Of a DNA stretch of 16,994 bases, positions 5,678-12,963 are shown piece after piece; position 1 is the first letter of the stretch; each line of letters starts with the position of its first letter. Source of the stretch: Propionibacteriaceae bacterium (GTDB taxonomy: Bacteria > Actinomycetota > Actinomycetes > Propionibacteriales > Propionibacteriaceae); NCBI GenBank assembly GCA_030450535.1, contig JAKDIK010000020.1, forward strand, positions 1-16,994, written 5' to 3'. The notes beneath the pieces are model-generated. The model did not search any database. It was not told where the DNA came from and saw only the letters and a list, made by a program, of their open reading frames with translations. The translations under genes were made by a program, and so were the position numbers.

Positions 5678-6805
5678 CTACGCGGTGACCGAGGGAGCCA
5701 ACCGCTCGGCCGCCGCCGCGATGCGCTCGTCGGACGCGGTGAGCGCAATGCGGACGTGGCGGCGTCCGGCCTCGCCGTAGAAGTCGCCGGGGGCGGCGAG
5801 GATGCCGCGGTCGGCCAGCCACGCGACGGTGGCGCGGCAGTCCTCGTCGCGGGTGGCCCACAGATACAGCGAGCCCTCGGAGTGATCGATGCGGAAGCGC
5901 GCCGCCTCCAGCGCCGGACGCAGGACACGACGCCGTGCCAGGTAGCGCTCCCGCTGGGCTTCGACGTGGTCGTGGTCGCCGAGCAGCGCGGCCGCCGCGG
6001 CCTGGACGGGTCCGGGCACCATCAGCCCGGAGTGCTTGCGCACACCCAACAGCTCGGTGAGCACGCCGGAGCAGCCGATAAGGAACGCCGCCCGGTAGCC
6101 GGCCACGTTGGAGCGTTTCGACAGCGAGAAGGCCGCGATGAGGCCGTCCAGCGATCCCCCGTTCACCTCCGGGTTCAGCACCGAGACCGGCTCGGCGTCC
6201 CACGCGAATTCCCCGTAGCACTCATCGGAGGCGAGCACCGCGCCGGCCGAGCGGGCGGCGTCCACCCACGCGGTGAGCCGCTCGGCGGACAGGATGGCGC
6301 CGTGCGGGTTGGCGGGTGAGTTGATCCACATCAGGGCCGGCTTGGCGGCGGCCGCCTCGGCCGGGTCGTCGGTGGCCAGCACCCGCGCGCCGGCGATGCG
6401 GGCGCCGACCTCGTAGGTGGGGTAGGCGGTGGTGGGGATGACCACGACGTCGCCCGCGCCGAGGCCGAGCTGCAGCGGAAGATGGGCGACGAGCTCCTTG
6501 CTGCCCACAACGGGCAGCACGTTCTCGTCGGCCAGCGAGGCGCTGTGCCAGCGGCTCTCGGCGTACCGGCGGATGGCCGCCCGCAGCGCCGGCGTCCCCC
6601 AGACCGTGGGGTACCCGGCCCACGCGGACGCGGCGTCCGACAGCGCCCGGATGGCCACCTCGGGCACCGGATCGACGGGCGTCCCGACGCTCAGATCAAC
6701 GATGCCGCCGGGATGGGAGCGGGCGCGCTCGCGCGCGCCCGCGATGGTGTCCCACGGAAAGTCGGGCAGCCGCGCCGAGAGCGGACCCGACGGCGTCGGC
6801 GTCAC
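5678..6805 (-). CDS. dapC: Succinyldiaminopimelate transaminase DapC
   Basis: 375-residue fold-type I, PLP-dependent class I/II aminotransferase. It moves the amino group from glutamate to N-succinyl-2-amino-6-ketopimelate, the step between DapD and DapE. Motifs are YPTVWGTPALRAAI near 65-78, SPANPHGA with N166, LASDECYGEF with D194 and Y197, and SLSKRSNVAGYR with Schiff-base K230; RRHVRIAL near the end supplies the conserved substrate-binding Arg region. It starts at a GTG that overlaps the fdxA stop (GTGA), with AGGG a few bases upstream. Start and frame agree with the fdxA-dapC pair known in other actinobacteria. A generic aspartate aminotransferase is the alternative; the ferredoxin partner and neighbouring dapD and dapE favour DapC. 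Confidence 0.9.
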   Translation of the reverse strand: MTPTPSGPLSARLPDFPWDTIAGARERARSHPGGIVDLSVGTPVDPVPEVAIRALSDAASAWAGYPTVWGTPALRAAIRRYAESRWHSASLADENVLPVVGSKELVAHLPLQLGLGAGDVVVIPTTAYPTYEVGARIAGARVLATDDPAEAAAAKPALMWINSPANPHGAILSAERLTAWVDAARSAGAVLASDECYGEFAWDAEPVSVLNPEVNGGSLDGLIAAFSLSKRSNVAGYRAAFLIGCSGVLTELLGVRKHSGLMVPGPVQAAAAALLGDHDHVEAQRERYLARRRVLRPALEAARFRIDHSEGSLYLWATRDEDCRATVAWLADRGILAAPGDFYGEAGRRHVRIALTASDERIAAAAERLAPSVTA

Positions 6806-7122
6806 TCGCCCTGGGGCGGGAGCGCCTCGACGATCGGGTGGTCGGCGTCGATCTTGCCCATCTTCGCGGCGCCGCCGGGGCTGCCGATCGTGTCGAAGAA
6901 CTTCACGTTGGCGTCGTAGAACTGCGCCTGGTCGGCGGGCACGTCATCCTCGTAGTAGATCGCCTCGACGGGGCAGACCGGCTCGCAGGCGCCACAGTCC
7001 ACGCACTCATCCGGGTGGATGTAGAGCATGCGGCTACCCTCGTAGATGCAGTCGACGGGACACTCCTCGACGCACGCGAGATCCTTGAGGTCGACGCACG
7101 GCTGGGTGATCACATAGGTCAT
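6802..7122 (-). CDS. fdxA: 7Fe ferredoxin FdxA/FdxC (3Fe-4S and 4Fe-4S)
   Basis: 106-residue cytoplasmic electron carrier. By analogy with Azotobacter ferredoxin I, C9, C17 and C50 bind the 3Fe-4S cluster and C21, C40, C43 and C46 bind the 4Fe-4S cluster, with C25 free. The central CVDCGACEPVCPVEAIYYED is nearly the same as I recall for mycobacterial FdxC. The ATG at 7120-7122 follows GAGGAGCAGATTC, a strong ribosome site. The frame is open further upstream, but that extension lacks a ribosome site and has no ferredoxin character. The gene overlaps dapC by four bases. The redox partner is unknown; in actinobacteria this type often serves cytochromes P450, which is not visible here. Confidence 0.94.
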   Translation of the reverse strand: MTYVITQPCVDLKDLACVEECPVDCIYEGSRMLYIHPDECVDCGACEPVCPVEAIYYEDDVPADQAQFYDANVKFFDTIGSPGGAAKMGKIDADHPIVEALPPQGE

Positions 7123-7159
7123 GAATCTGCTCCTCGATTCGGGCTGGGCGTGCCCGCAC

Positions 7160-7165
7160 ATCGTA
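7160..7165 (-). promoter_or_regulatory. Putative -10 box for fdxA-dapC
   Basis: TACGAT on the minus strand fits TANNNT and would give a leader of about 30 bases that includes the fdxA GAGGAG ribosome site. No good -35 is seen at 16-18 bases upstream. The box sits in the short divergent gap with the plus-strand gene at 7186. Confidence 0.4.
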
Positions 7166-7185
7166 CCCCGCCAGAAAGGGCCCCA

Positions 7186-7743
7186 GTGACGCAGACCACA
7201 CCCGATCCGCTCGCCGCGCTGACGCCACCGGTTCGGCTGGGCGAGCGTGTCAGCCTGCGTGTCGTCGACGCGGGCGGACGCCGCGAGGTGATGGGCTTCC
7301 TCACCCGGCTCGACGCGAACGCCATCGGCGTCGTGGACCGCCGCGGCACCCAGCACGCCCTGCCCCGCGAAAGCCTGGACGCCGCCCGCCGCGTCGGGGT
7401 GGCACTGGGCCGCAATCCCACCGCGACCCCCCGGGACCTGCTCGACGACCTGGCCGCCCGGGCCGGTGCGTCCGGGACGCCGTGGGTGGCACGGATCAGC
7501 GCCCTGCTCGCCGACCGGACGCCCCCCGCCGCGGTGCCGCCGTGGGGCGTGGCGGCGGAGTTCGACGGCGTGCGCGCCCGGTGCGAGGGCGAGTGGGTCA
7601 CGCTGGAGGGCGGCTCGGAGCCGGTGTGGGTGGCGGCCGCGTGGTGGGCGACCCGGATGGGGGCGCGCTCGATCCAGGTGCGAGCCTCAGAACCGACCAT
7701 CGGGGCCGCGCTGGCGGCGTCCGGCTTCGAACCGCTGGGCTGA
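7186..7743 (+). CDS. Short protein resembling the N-terminal half of an actinobacterial GNAT-family protein
   Basis: 185 residues. Residues about 18-65 (LGERVSLRVVDAGGRREVMG, then DRRGTQHALPRESLDAARRV) look like a small Sm-like beta-barrel that, as I recall, fronts an acetyltransferase family encoded beside fdxA in many actinobacteria. The rest ends VRASEPTIGAALAASGFEPLG, resembling the first, non-catalytic GNAT-like half of those proteins, which usually exceed 300 residues. The acetyl-CoA loop (Q/RxxGxG/A) is absent and the frame ends at 7743, so it is probably not an acetyltransferase. The GTG at 7186 is preceded by AGAAAGGG at good spacing. Divergent from fdxA with a 63-base gap. Coding is well supported; the family call is from memory. 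Confidence 0.72.
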   Translation: MTQTTPDPLAALTPPVRLGERVSLRVVDAGGRREVMGFLTRLDANAIGVVDRRGTQHALPRESLDAARRVGVALGRNPTATPRDLLDDLAARAGASGTPWVARISALLADRTPPAAVPPWGVAAEFDGVRARCEGEWVTLEGGSEPVWVAAAWWATRMGARSIQVRASEPTIGAALAASGFEPLG

Positions 7744-7790
7744 GTCCGGACGGCCGCGATCCCGAGCGAGGTGACCCATGCCAGCGGACG

Positions 7791-7814
7791 CCCGCCCGCG
7801 TCCAGCCGGGCGGG
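7791..7814. terminator. Hairpin between convergent genes, candidate two-way terminator
   Basis: CCCGCCCG (7791-7798) pairs perfectly with CGGGCGGG (7807-7814), giving an eight base-pair all-GC stem with an eight-base loop. It lies in the 83-base gap between two convergent genes, where a shared terminator is expected. No T-tract follows on either strand, which is common in high-GC actinobacteria. Confidence 0.55.
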
Positions 7815-7826
7815 TCAGTGGGGACC

Positions 7827-9614
7827 TCAGCGCTCGATGCGGTCCGCGCGCGCGTTGGGGTTGGTGCAGCGCACGGGCGTCAGCGTGTTGTACGTCCACT
7901 CGAACGGCTCGGTGCGGACGACCTCGCCGTTCTGACGGAAGATCCGGTTGAAGTTCACCTTGAACCCCTGCATGCCGCTCTGCGGGCTGCACACGGCCGC
8001 GGCGTTCTCGATGGTCGGCCCGGGGCTGCGGAAGTTGCTCTGCACGGGGTCGGACGCCGAGACGTCGTAGGTCTTCGTGGACCAGATGCGGACGGTGATC
8101 GTCCCCTGGCCCCCGACCCTGGGGTCGTTCGTGAACGCCTGGATGAGCACGCCGTGGTCGGTGTTGTTCTTGAACTTCATGTCCACCGAGTGCCAGTCGA
8201 GCGTCGCCTCGCGGCCCATTGGGTAGCGGCTGAAGTACAACGAGTGCGGCTTGTGATAGACGTCCTCGAGTCCGGCGAAGAAGATGGCGTTGAAAAGCGT
8301 GGTCGTCGTCTGCGAGATGCCGCCGCCCATGCGCTCGACGACGCGGCCGCCGTCGATGGCCCCGCCGGCCTTCCAGCCGTTGGCGAGCGTGCGCTCACCG
8401 AGCGCCGCGTTCATGCTGAAGGTCTCCCCGGGCAACACGAGGGTGTTGTTGATGAGTCCCGCTGACTTCCCGATGTTGTTGACGCGGTAGGCCGTGGCAG
8501 GGAACCGTGTCGTGAATTCACCGGTGACCTCCTTGACCCCCAGCGCCTCCGCCTCGGCGGTGGTCAGCTCGGGCTCGACCTCGCCGATGGTGACGGTGCC
8601 GGTTCGCTCGTCGCTGCGCGTCATGGCCTCGCTGACGGCGCGGGCCAGATCCTCCTTCGCGACGCCGCGACCGGCCTCGCCGGCGATGACGGTCGGCTGG
8701 CCGTCCTGCAGCCGGATCTGCGCGTCCTTGGCGGCCTGCAGGCCGAGCCCCTCCATGGCGGGGGCGGCCTGGGCGAGCAGGGTGTCCTGGTTGATCTGCG
8801 GGGCGAGGGCGCCGTCCACGGGCTCGAAGGTGAGGGACGCCGCGATCATCTCGGGCGTCACCTGGAAGCCCCGATCCCCCGTCTGAATGGTCACCGGGGC
8901 GCTGAGGGCCGGCGCGGCGACTTGGTCGCGCGCACTCTCGGCCTCGGCGGTGGTGACGTCCGGCTCGGCCTCGTCAACCTGCGCCGCCACGCGCGTGTCG
9001 GTCAGGTAGGCCTCGGCGAGGGCGTCCGCGGTGGCGGGCACGTTGAGCGCCCGGCCGTTGGCACCCTCCTTGACGACCGGTGCGTTCTCCTCCAACACGA
9101 GCTCGGCATTCACCGGATCGGCGTTGGTGAGCTGCGCGAGTTCGGCGGCTGCCTCCTCCAGCGCTGCGTGATCGGTCGTGACGACGGCGTCGTGGCTCCG
9201 CCCGCCGGTGAGGCTGTCCCAGATGTCGAGGGGGTTGAAGCTCTTCTCGACGTCGGCATCGGCGACCGACGCGGCGTAGTCGACGCCCAGGCCGAGCTCG
9301 GCCGGGGTCTTGGTGATCTCGTTCTCCCCCGCCGACAGCGTCATCGGCTCGGCGGCCCGCGACGCAAGCTGCTCACTGAGGCGGGCCTCGGCGTCCGCCG
9401 CGTTGAGACGGCCCACCTCGACCCCCTGGATCGTCGTGTTCGGCGGCAGTGCCTCCCCCGACATCGCGTAGCCGACGCCGTAGGCGCCCCCCAGCAGCAG
9501 CAGCGCCCCACCGCCGCCGATGAGCGCGGCGAGCAGCGGCCCCCGGGGGCGGCGCGCCGGGCGCGGCTCGGTGGATTCGGCGGGCGTGCGGGGCTCCGTG
9601 GAATCGGCGCTCAT
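7827..9614 (-). CDS. VanW-domain membrane-anchored cell-wall protein
   Basis: 595 residues. A Pro/Arg-rich cytoplasmic tail (1-25) precedes a membrane span at about 26-51. Two PF12229-type putative peptidoglycan-binding regions lie at about 60-170 and 230-345, in the pattern seen in this family. The VanW domain spans about 365-500, with RVNNIGKSAGLINNTLVLPG, FSMNAALGERT, GGGISQTTTTLFNAIFFAGL and the SLYFSRYP motif. A C-terminal beta-rich segment contains two cysteines, C542 and C583, that may pair. VanW is named from a vancomycin cluster, but the domain's biochemical role is not settled and most such proteins have no link to resistance; a role outside the membrane at the wall is likely. The ATG at 9612-9614 follows TTGGAGACCC. 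Upstream in-frame codons lack a ribosome site. Confidence 0.9.
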   Translation of the reverse strand: MSADSTEPRTPAESTEPRPARRPRGPLLAALIGGGGALLLLGGAYGVGYAMSGEALPPNTTIQGVEVGRLNAADAEARLSEQLASRAAEPMTLSAGENEITKTPAELGLGVDYAASVADADVEKSFNPLDIWDSLTGGRSHDAVVTTDHAALEEAAAELAQLTNADPVNAELVLEENAPVVKEGANGRALNVPATADALAEAYLTDTRVAAQVDEAEPDVTTAEAESARDQVAAPALSAPVTIQTGDRGFQVTPEMIAASLTFEPVDGALAPQINQDTLLAQAAPAMEGLGLQAAKDAQIRLQDGQPTVIAGEAGRGVAKEDLARAVSEAMTRSDERTGTVTIGEVEPELTTAEAEALGVKEVTGEFTTRFPATAYRVNNIGKSAGLINNTLVLPGETFSMNAALGERTLANGWKAGGAIDGGRVVERMGGGISQTTTTLFNAIFFAGLEDVYHKPHSLYFSRYPMGREATLDWHSVDMKFKNNTDHGVLIQAFTNDPRVGGQGTITVRIWSTKTYDVSASDPVQSNFRSPGPTIENAAAVCSPQSGMQGFKVNFNRIFRQNGEVVRTEPFEWTYNTLTPVRCTNPNARADRIER

Positions 9615-9649
9615 GGGTCTCCAACTCGTCCTGGGTGGCTCGTCACCCC

Positions 9650-9679
9650 ATGGTAAGGGCGCCGCACACCGCAACCGAA
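9650..9679 (-). promoter_or_regulatory. Putative promoter of the VanW-domain gene
   Basis: On the minus strand, TTCGGT (9674-9679) and TACCAT (9650-9655) are separated by 18 bases. This gives a leader of about 30 bases carrying the GGAG ribosome site. The -10 fits TANNNT and the -35 is a partial match to TTGACA. Confidence 0.4.
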
Positions 9680-9695
9680 TTCTTCGCGGTCATGC

Positions 9696-9715
9696 GTGGC
9701 AACATCCGATGCCAC
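9696..9715. promoter_or_regulatory. Inverted repeat at the -35 position of the SDR promoter, candidate operator
   Basis: GTGGCA (9696-9701) and TGCCAC (9710-9715) are perfect six-base inverted arms around eight bases. With the -10 at 9724-9729, the repeat covers the expected -35 site and lies between the divergent VanW and SDR promoters. It may be a protein-binding site; no regulator is recognised, and arms of this length can occur by chance. Confidence 0.35.
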
Positions 9716-9723
9716 CCGCCCCC

Positions 9724-9729
9724 TAGGCT
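9724..9729 (+). promoter_or_regulatory. Putative -10 box of the SDR gene
   Basis: TAGGCT again, the same hexamer as before dapE and dapD. Here a leader of roughly 28 bases with a full ribosome site follows, so this transcript would not be leaderless. Confidence 0.5.
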
Positions 9730-9749
9730 GTGGCCGGGCGAACAACTTC

Positions 9750-9756
9750 AAGGAGG
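9750..9756 (+). promoter_or_regulatory. Ribosome binding site deciding the SDR start
   Basis: AAGGAGG ends one base before an ATG at 9758, which is too close for normal initiation, and seven bases before an in-frame GTG at 9764, which is ideal. The GTG is therefore the preferred start. Confidence 0.65.
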
Positions 9757-9763
9757 CATGACC

Positions 9764-10735
9764 GTGCGCGTGCTCGTCATCGGCGGCACCGGATTCCTGG
9801 GCTCGGCGCTGTGCCGGCGTCTGGTGGCCGGCGGCCAAGAGGTCATTGCGGTGGCTCGGCACCAGCCGCCGCCGGGGCTGCTCCCGCCGGGCGTGAAGGT
9901 CACGCTCGCGGACGCCAGTCGCCTCGACGACGAGGAACTCAGGACCATGATGACCGGCTGCGACGCCGTCGTCCATGCCCTGGGCCCCGACGACCGCTCA
10001 CCGCTCGCCCGCCCCGCCGAGGCGTTTCTTGAACAAGAGCTCGTGCGGCTCTCGGAGCGGGTCGTGGTGGCCGCCGGGGCGGCCGGCGTCCGCCGCGTCG
10101 TACTGCTGGGCTCCTACTTCTCCGTGGGCGGGCGGACTGACGCAGCGTTCGCGGCGCACCACCCGTACGTCGGCGCCCGCATCGCCCAGCACGACCGGTC
10201 GGTGCGGGCTGCGGCGCAGGGCGTCACGGTGTGCACCGTGGAGATCCCCTACGTGTTCGGGGTCAACGAGGGCTCCCGCAAGGTGTGGGAGGCGGGCTAC
10301 CGCGTCGTCCGCAACCTCCCGGTCGCCCCGCGCATCGACGGTGGCACCGCCGCGGCCACGCTCGACTCAGTCCTGGACGCCATCGTCGCGGCCCTGGAGC
10401 GCGGCCGTCACGGCGCCACCTATCCGGTCTCGGATGGCCACCTCACGTGGACGCGCTGGATCGAACTGGTCTCGTCCGAGCTGGGTCGGACCCCCCGGTT
10501 CATTTCCTGGCCGAGAAGCCTCACCCGGCTGGCCGGCGCCATCCTCGGCCTCACCCAGCGCTGGCAGGGCCAGGAGGCGGGGCTGACTCCCGACCGGCTG
10601 GCCGACGACATCGTGCACACCCACCGGCGCATCGACGGCGACGCGACGCGCCGTGAACTGGGGCTCCCGGATCGCTCGGCCGAGCTGGAACCCCAGATCC
10701 GTGCGACGGTCCGGGCGGTGGACCAGAACCGCTGA
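9764..10735 (+). CDS. Extended SDR / NAD(P)-dependent epimerase-like protein with altered active site
   Basis: 323 residues from the GTG start (325 if the ATG at 9758 is used). The N-terminal Rossmann motif MRVLVIGGTGFLG supplies GxxGxxG at G7, G10 and G13, followed by a basic ARH at the end of the second strand (30-33) that would suit NADP. The usual catalytic Ser position may be S117 (LLGSYFS). Around the YxxxK site the sequence is HHPYVGARIAQHD, with Y135 present and Arg at 139 in place of Lys. The C-terminal half (about 190-320) carries the variable substrate domain. It may be a non-catalytic or atypical SDR, or a reductase for an unknown substrate. It converges with tkt across 21 bases and is divergent from the VanW-domain gene. 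Confidence 0.82.
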   Translation: MRVLVIGGTGFLGSALCRRLVAGGQEVIAVARHQPPPGLLPPGVKVTLADASRLDDEELRTMMTGCDAVVHALGPDDRSPLARPAEAFLEQELVRLSERVVVAAGAAGVRRVVLLGSYFSVGGRTDAAFAAHHPYVGARIAQHDRSVRAAAQGVTVCTVEIPYVFGVNEGSRKVWEAGYRVVRNLPVAPRIDGGTAAATLDSVLDAIVAALERGRHGATYPVSDGHLTWTRWIELVSSELGRTPRFISWPRSLTRLAGAILGLTQRWQGQEAGLTPDRLADDIVHTHRRIDGDATRRELGLPDRSAELEPQIRATVRAVDQNR

Positions 10736-10756
10736 CCGTCCGACCAGCGCAGTGGC

Positions 10757-12826
10757 TCAGCCCAGGAGTTCCCGTGCCTTGGCGACCACGGCGTCGGCGT
10801 CCACGCCGTACTCCTCGAACACGACCTTGCCGGACGCCGAGGCACCGAACTGGTTGATGCCCACGGCCTCGGTGTTGGCGCCCAGCAGGTCCTTCCAGCC
10901 CACCGTGACGCCGGCCTCGACGACCACCTTGGGCACGTCGGCCGGCAGCACCTCGGCCCGGTAGGACTCGGACTGGGCCTGGAACCACTCGACGCACGGC
11001 AGGGAAACCACCCGCGCGGGCACGCCGTCCGCCTCGAGCTTCTCGGCCGCGGCGATCGCGATGTCGACCTCGGAGCCCGTGCCGACCAGGACGACCTGGG
11101 GCTCGGCCGAGGCCTCCTTGAGCACATAGCCGCCCTTCGCGGTGTTCTCGGCGGAGGCGAAGCCGGTCTGCTCGGTGCGCTCGAGAGTCGCCATGTCCTG
11201 GCGCGACAGGATCAGCGCCACGGGACGGTCCTTGATGCGCAGGATCTCGCCCCACGCCTGGGCCGTCTCGTTCGCGTCCCCCGGGCGCACCACGTCGATG
11301 CCGGGCATGAGGCGCAGGCTCATGATCTGCTCGACCGGCTGGTGCGTGGGGCCGTCCTCGCCGACGCCGACCGAGTCGTGCGTCCACACGAAGATGCTCG
11401 GCACCTTCGACAGGGCGGCCAGACGCGGCGTCGTCCGCATGTAGTCGGAGAACACCAGGAACGTGCCGCCGTACGCGCGGGTGAGGCCGTCCATGGCGAT
11501 GGCGTTGATGATGTTGCCCATGGCATGCTCGCGGATGCCGAAGTGCAGCGTCCGGCCGCCCGGGGCGCCGGGGAAGTCGTGGCTGCTGCGCTCCTTCGGC
11601 AGGAACGACTTCACCCCCGACATCGTCGTGTTGTTCGAGCCGGCGAGGTCGGCCGAGCCGCCCCACAGCTCGGGGGCGACCTCGGCGAGTGCGCCCAGCG
11701 TCTTGCCGGACGCCGACCGCGTCGCCATCTTCCCCGGCTCGAAGACCGGCAGCGCCTCGGCGAGGCCGTCCGGGGCGTCGCGGCGCAGCGTCCGGTCGAG
11801 CAGGCTGGCCTGCTCGGGATTCTCGGTCCGCCACGCCTGGTAGCGCGGATCCCACTCGGCCTTCGCCTCGCTGGCGCGACGCTTGGCATTCTCGCGCGCG
11901 TAGGCCACTACGGCGTCGTCAACGGCGAAGGGCTCCGGCTTCATGCCGAGGCTCTCCTTGAGGCCCGCGACCTCGTCGGCGCCGAGCTTGCTGCCGTGCA
12001 CCGAGTGGTCGCCGGCCTTGGTGGGCAGCGGCCAGCCGATGATCGTGGTGACCTTGATGAACGACGGGCGATCCGTGACCTTCTGAGCCGCCTCGATGGC
12101 GTCGTACAGCTCGCCGACCTTCTCCTCATACGTGGTGAAGCCGTTGGTGAAGTCGACGTGCTGGGTGTGCCAGCCGTACGCGTCATAGCGCGCCTGGACG
12201 TCCTCGGAGAACGCGATCTTGGTGTCGCCCTCGATGGAGATGCGGTTGTCGTCGTAGAACAGGATCAGGTTGCCCAGGTTCTGCGTGGCCGCGAGGGACG
12301 ACGCCTCCGAGCTCACCCCCTCCTGCATGCAGCCGTCACCGGCGATCGCGTAGACGAAACGGTCGAAGACGGACGCCCCCGGCGCGGCCTGGGGGTCGTA
12401 CAGCTCGCGGTTGCGTCGGGTGGCCATCGCGAACCCGACGGCATTGGCGACGCCGGCGCCCAGCGGTCCGGTGGTGCACTCCACGCCGTCGGTGTGGCCG
12501 AACTCGGGGTGCCCCGGGGTCCGGCTGCCCCACTGGCGCAGACCCTTGAGGTCGTCCATCTCGAGGCCGTAGCCGGCGAGGTAGAGCTGCGCGTACTGCG
12601 TCATCGAGGAGTGCCCCGCGGAGAGGACGAAGATGTCGCGGCCGATCCAGCGCGGATCGGTGGGGTCGGACTTCATGACCTTCTGGTAGAGCAGGTAGGC
12701 CAGCGGCGCCAGCGAGATGGCGGTGCCGGGGTGCCCATTGCCGACGTTTTCGACGGCGTCCGCGGCGAGCACGCGCGCGATGTCGACGGCCTTGGCGTCG
12801 GAGTCGGTCCAGGTGAGAGAAGACAT
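10757..12826 (-). CDS. tkt: Transketolase
   Basis: 689-residue thiamine-diphosphate enzyme of the non-oxidative pentose phosphate pathway, moving two-carbon units between sugar phosphates such as xylulose 5-phosphate and ribose 5-phosphate. The N-terminal TPP domain has GHPG with H32, GHSS with H72 and the GDGCMQEG metal/TPP motif beginning at G163, ending in the DDNRISIEG turn (192-200). The pyrimidine domain contains HFGIREHAMG with catalytic E433; a C-terminal domain follows. Length is usual (about 660-700). The ATG at 12824-12826 follows AAGGAAGGG. It appears to be transcribed alone: the upstream MFS gene is separated by 137 bases with hairpins, and the downstream SDR gene converges. The tal, zwf and related genes often next to tkt in actinobacteria are absent here. 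Confidence 0.96.
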   Translation of the reverse strand: MSSLTWTDSDAKAVDIARVLAADAVENVGNGHPGTAISLAPLAYLLYQKVMKSDPTDPRWIGRDIFVLSAGHSSMTQYAQLYLAGYGLEMDDLKGLRQWGSRTPGHPEFGHTDGVECTTGPLGAGVANAVGFAMATRRNRELYDPQAAPGASVFDRFVYAIAGDGCMQEGVSSEASSLAATQNLGNLILFYDDNRISIEGDTKIAFSEDVQARYDAYGWHTQHVDFTNGFTTYEEKVGELYDAIEAAQKVTDRPSFIKVTTIIGWPLPTKAGDHSVHGSKLGADEVAGLKESLGMKPEPFAVDDAVVAYARENAKRRASEAKAEWDPRYQAWRTENPEQASLLDRTLRRDAPDGLAEALPVFEPGKMATRSASGKTLGALAEVAPELWGGSADLAGSNNTTMSGVKSFLPKERSSHDFPGAPGGRTLHFGIREHAMGNIINAIAMDGLTRAYGGTFLVFSDYMRTTPRLAALSKVPSIFVWTHDSVGVGEDGPTHQPVEQIMSLRLMPGIDVVRPGDANETAQAWGEILRIKDRPVALILSRQDMATLERTEQTGFASAENTAKGGYVLKEASAEPQVVLVGTGSEVDIAIAAAEKLEADGVPARVVSLPCVEWFQAQSESYRAEVLPADVPKVVVEAGVTVGWKDLLGANTEAVGINQFGASASGKVVFEEYGVDADAVVAKARELLG

Positions 12827-12863
12827 GGAGCCCTTCCTTGGGAGAGATGCGTTCTGCACCCCA

Positions 12864-12869
12864 AGGCTA
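12864..12869 (-). promoter_or_regulatory. Putative -10 box of tkt
   Basis: TAGCCT on the minus strand fits TANNNT and leaves a leader of about 30 bases containing the AAGGAAGGG ribosome site. No clear -35 element is present at the expected distance. Confidence 0.4.
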
Positions 12870-12921
12870 GGTCATCGGCCCGACGAGGGGGCACCGGTCC
12901 CGCAGAGTTGCCCCGTGGCGG

Positions 12922-12950
12922 GGGGAATCGCTTCCCCGGGCTCGGAGCCC
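12922..12950 (-). terminator. Tandem hairpins downstream of the MFS gene
   Basis: Reading on the minus strand after the MFS stop, a stem of GGGCT/AGCCC (12938-12950, loop three) is followed at once by GGGGAA/TTCCCC (12922-12937, loop four). Neither is followed by a T-tract. Their position between the MFS stop and the tkt promoter fits transcription termination. Confidence 0.45.
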
Positions 12951-12963
12951 CGCGTACCCCGTG

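Noticed and set aside
7123..7356. Upstream extension of the fdxA frame
   Set aside because: The added residues are not ferredoxin-like, overlap the divergent gene, and the GAGGAG site selects the ATG at 7120-7122.
10730..10757. Possible terminator between the convergent SDR and tkt genes (CGCTG and CAGCG arms)
   Set aside because: Arms of only five bases with a ten-base loop, partly inside the SDR coding end; too weak to call.
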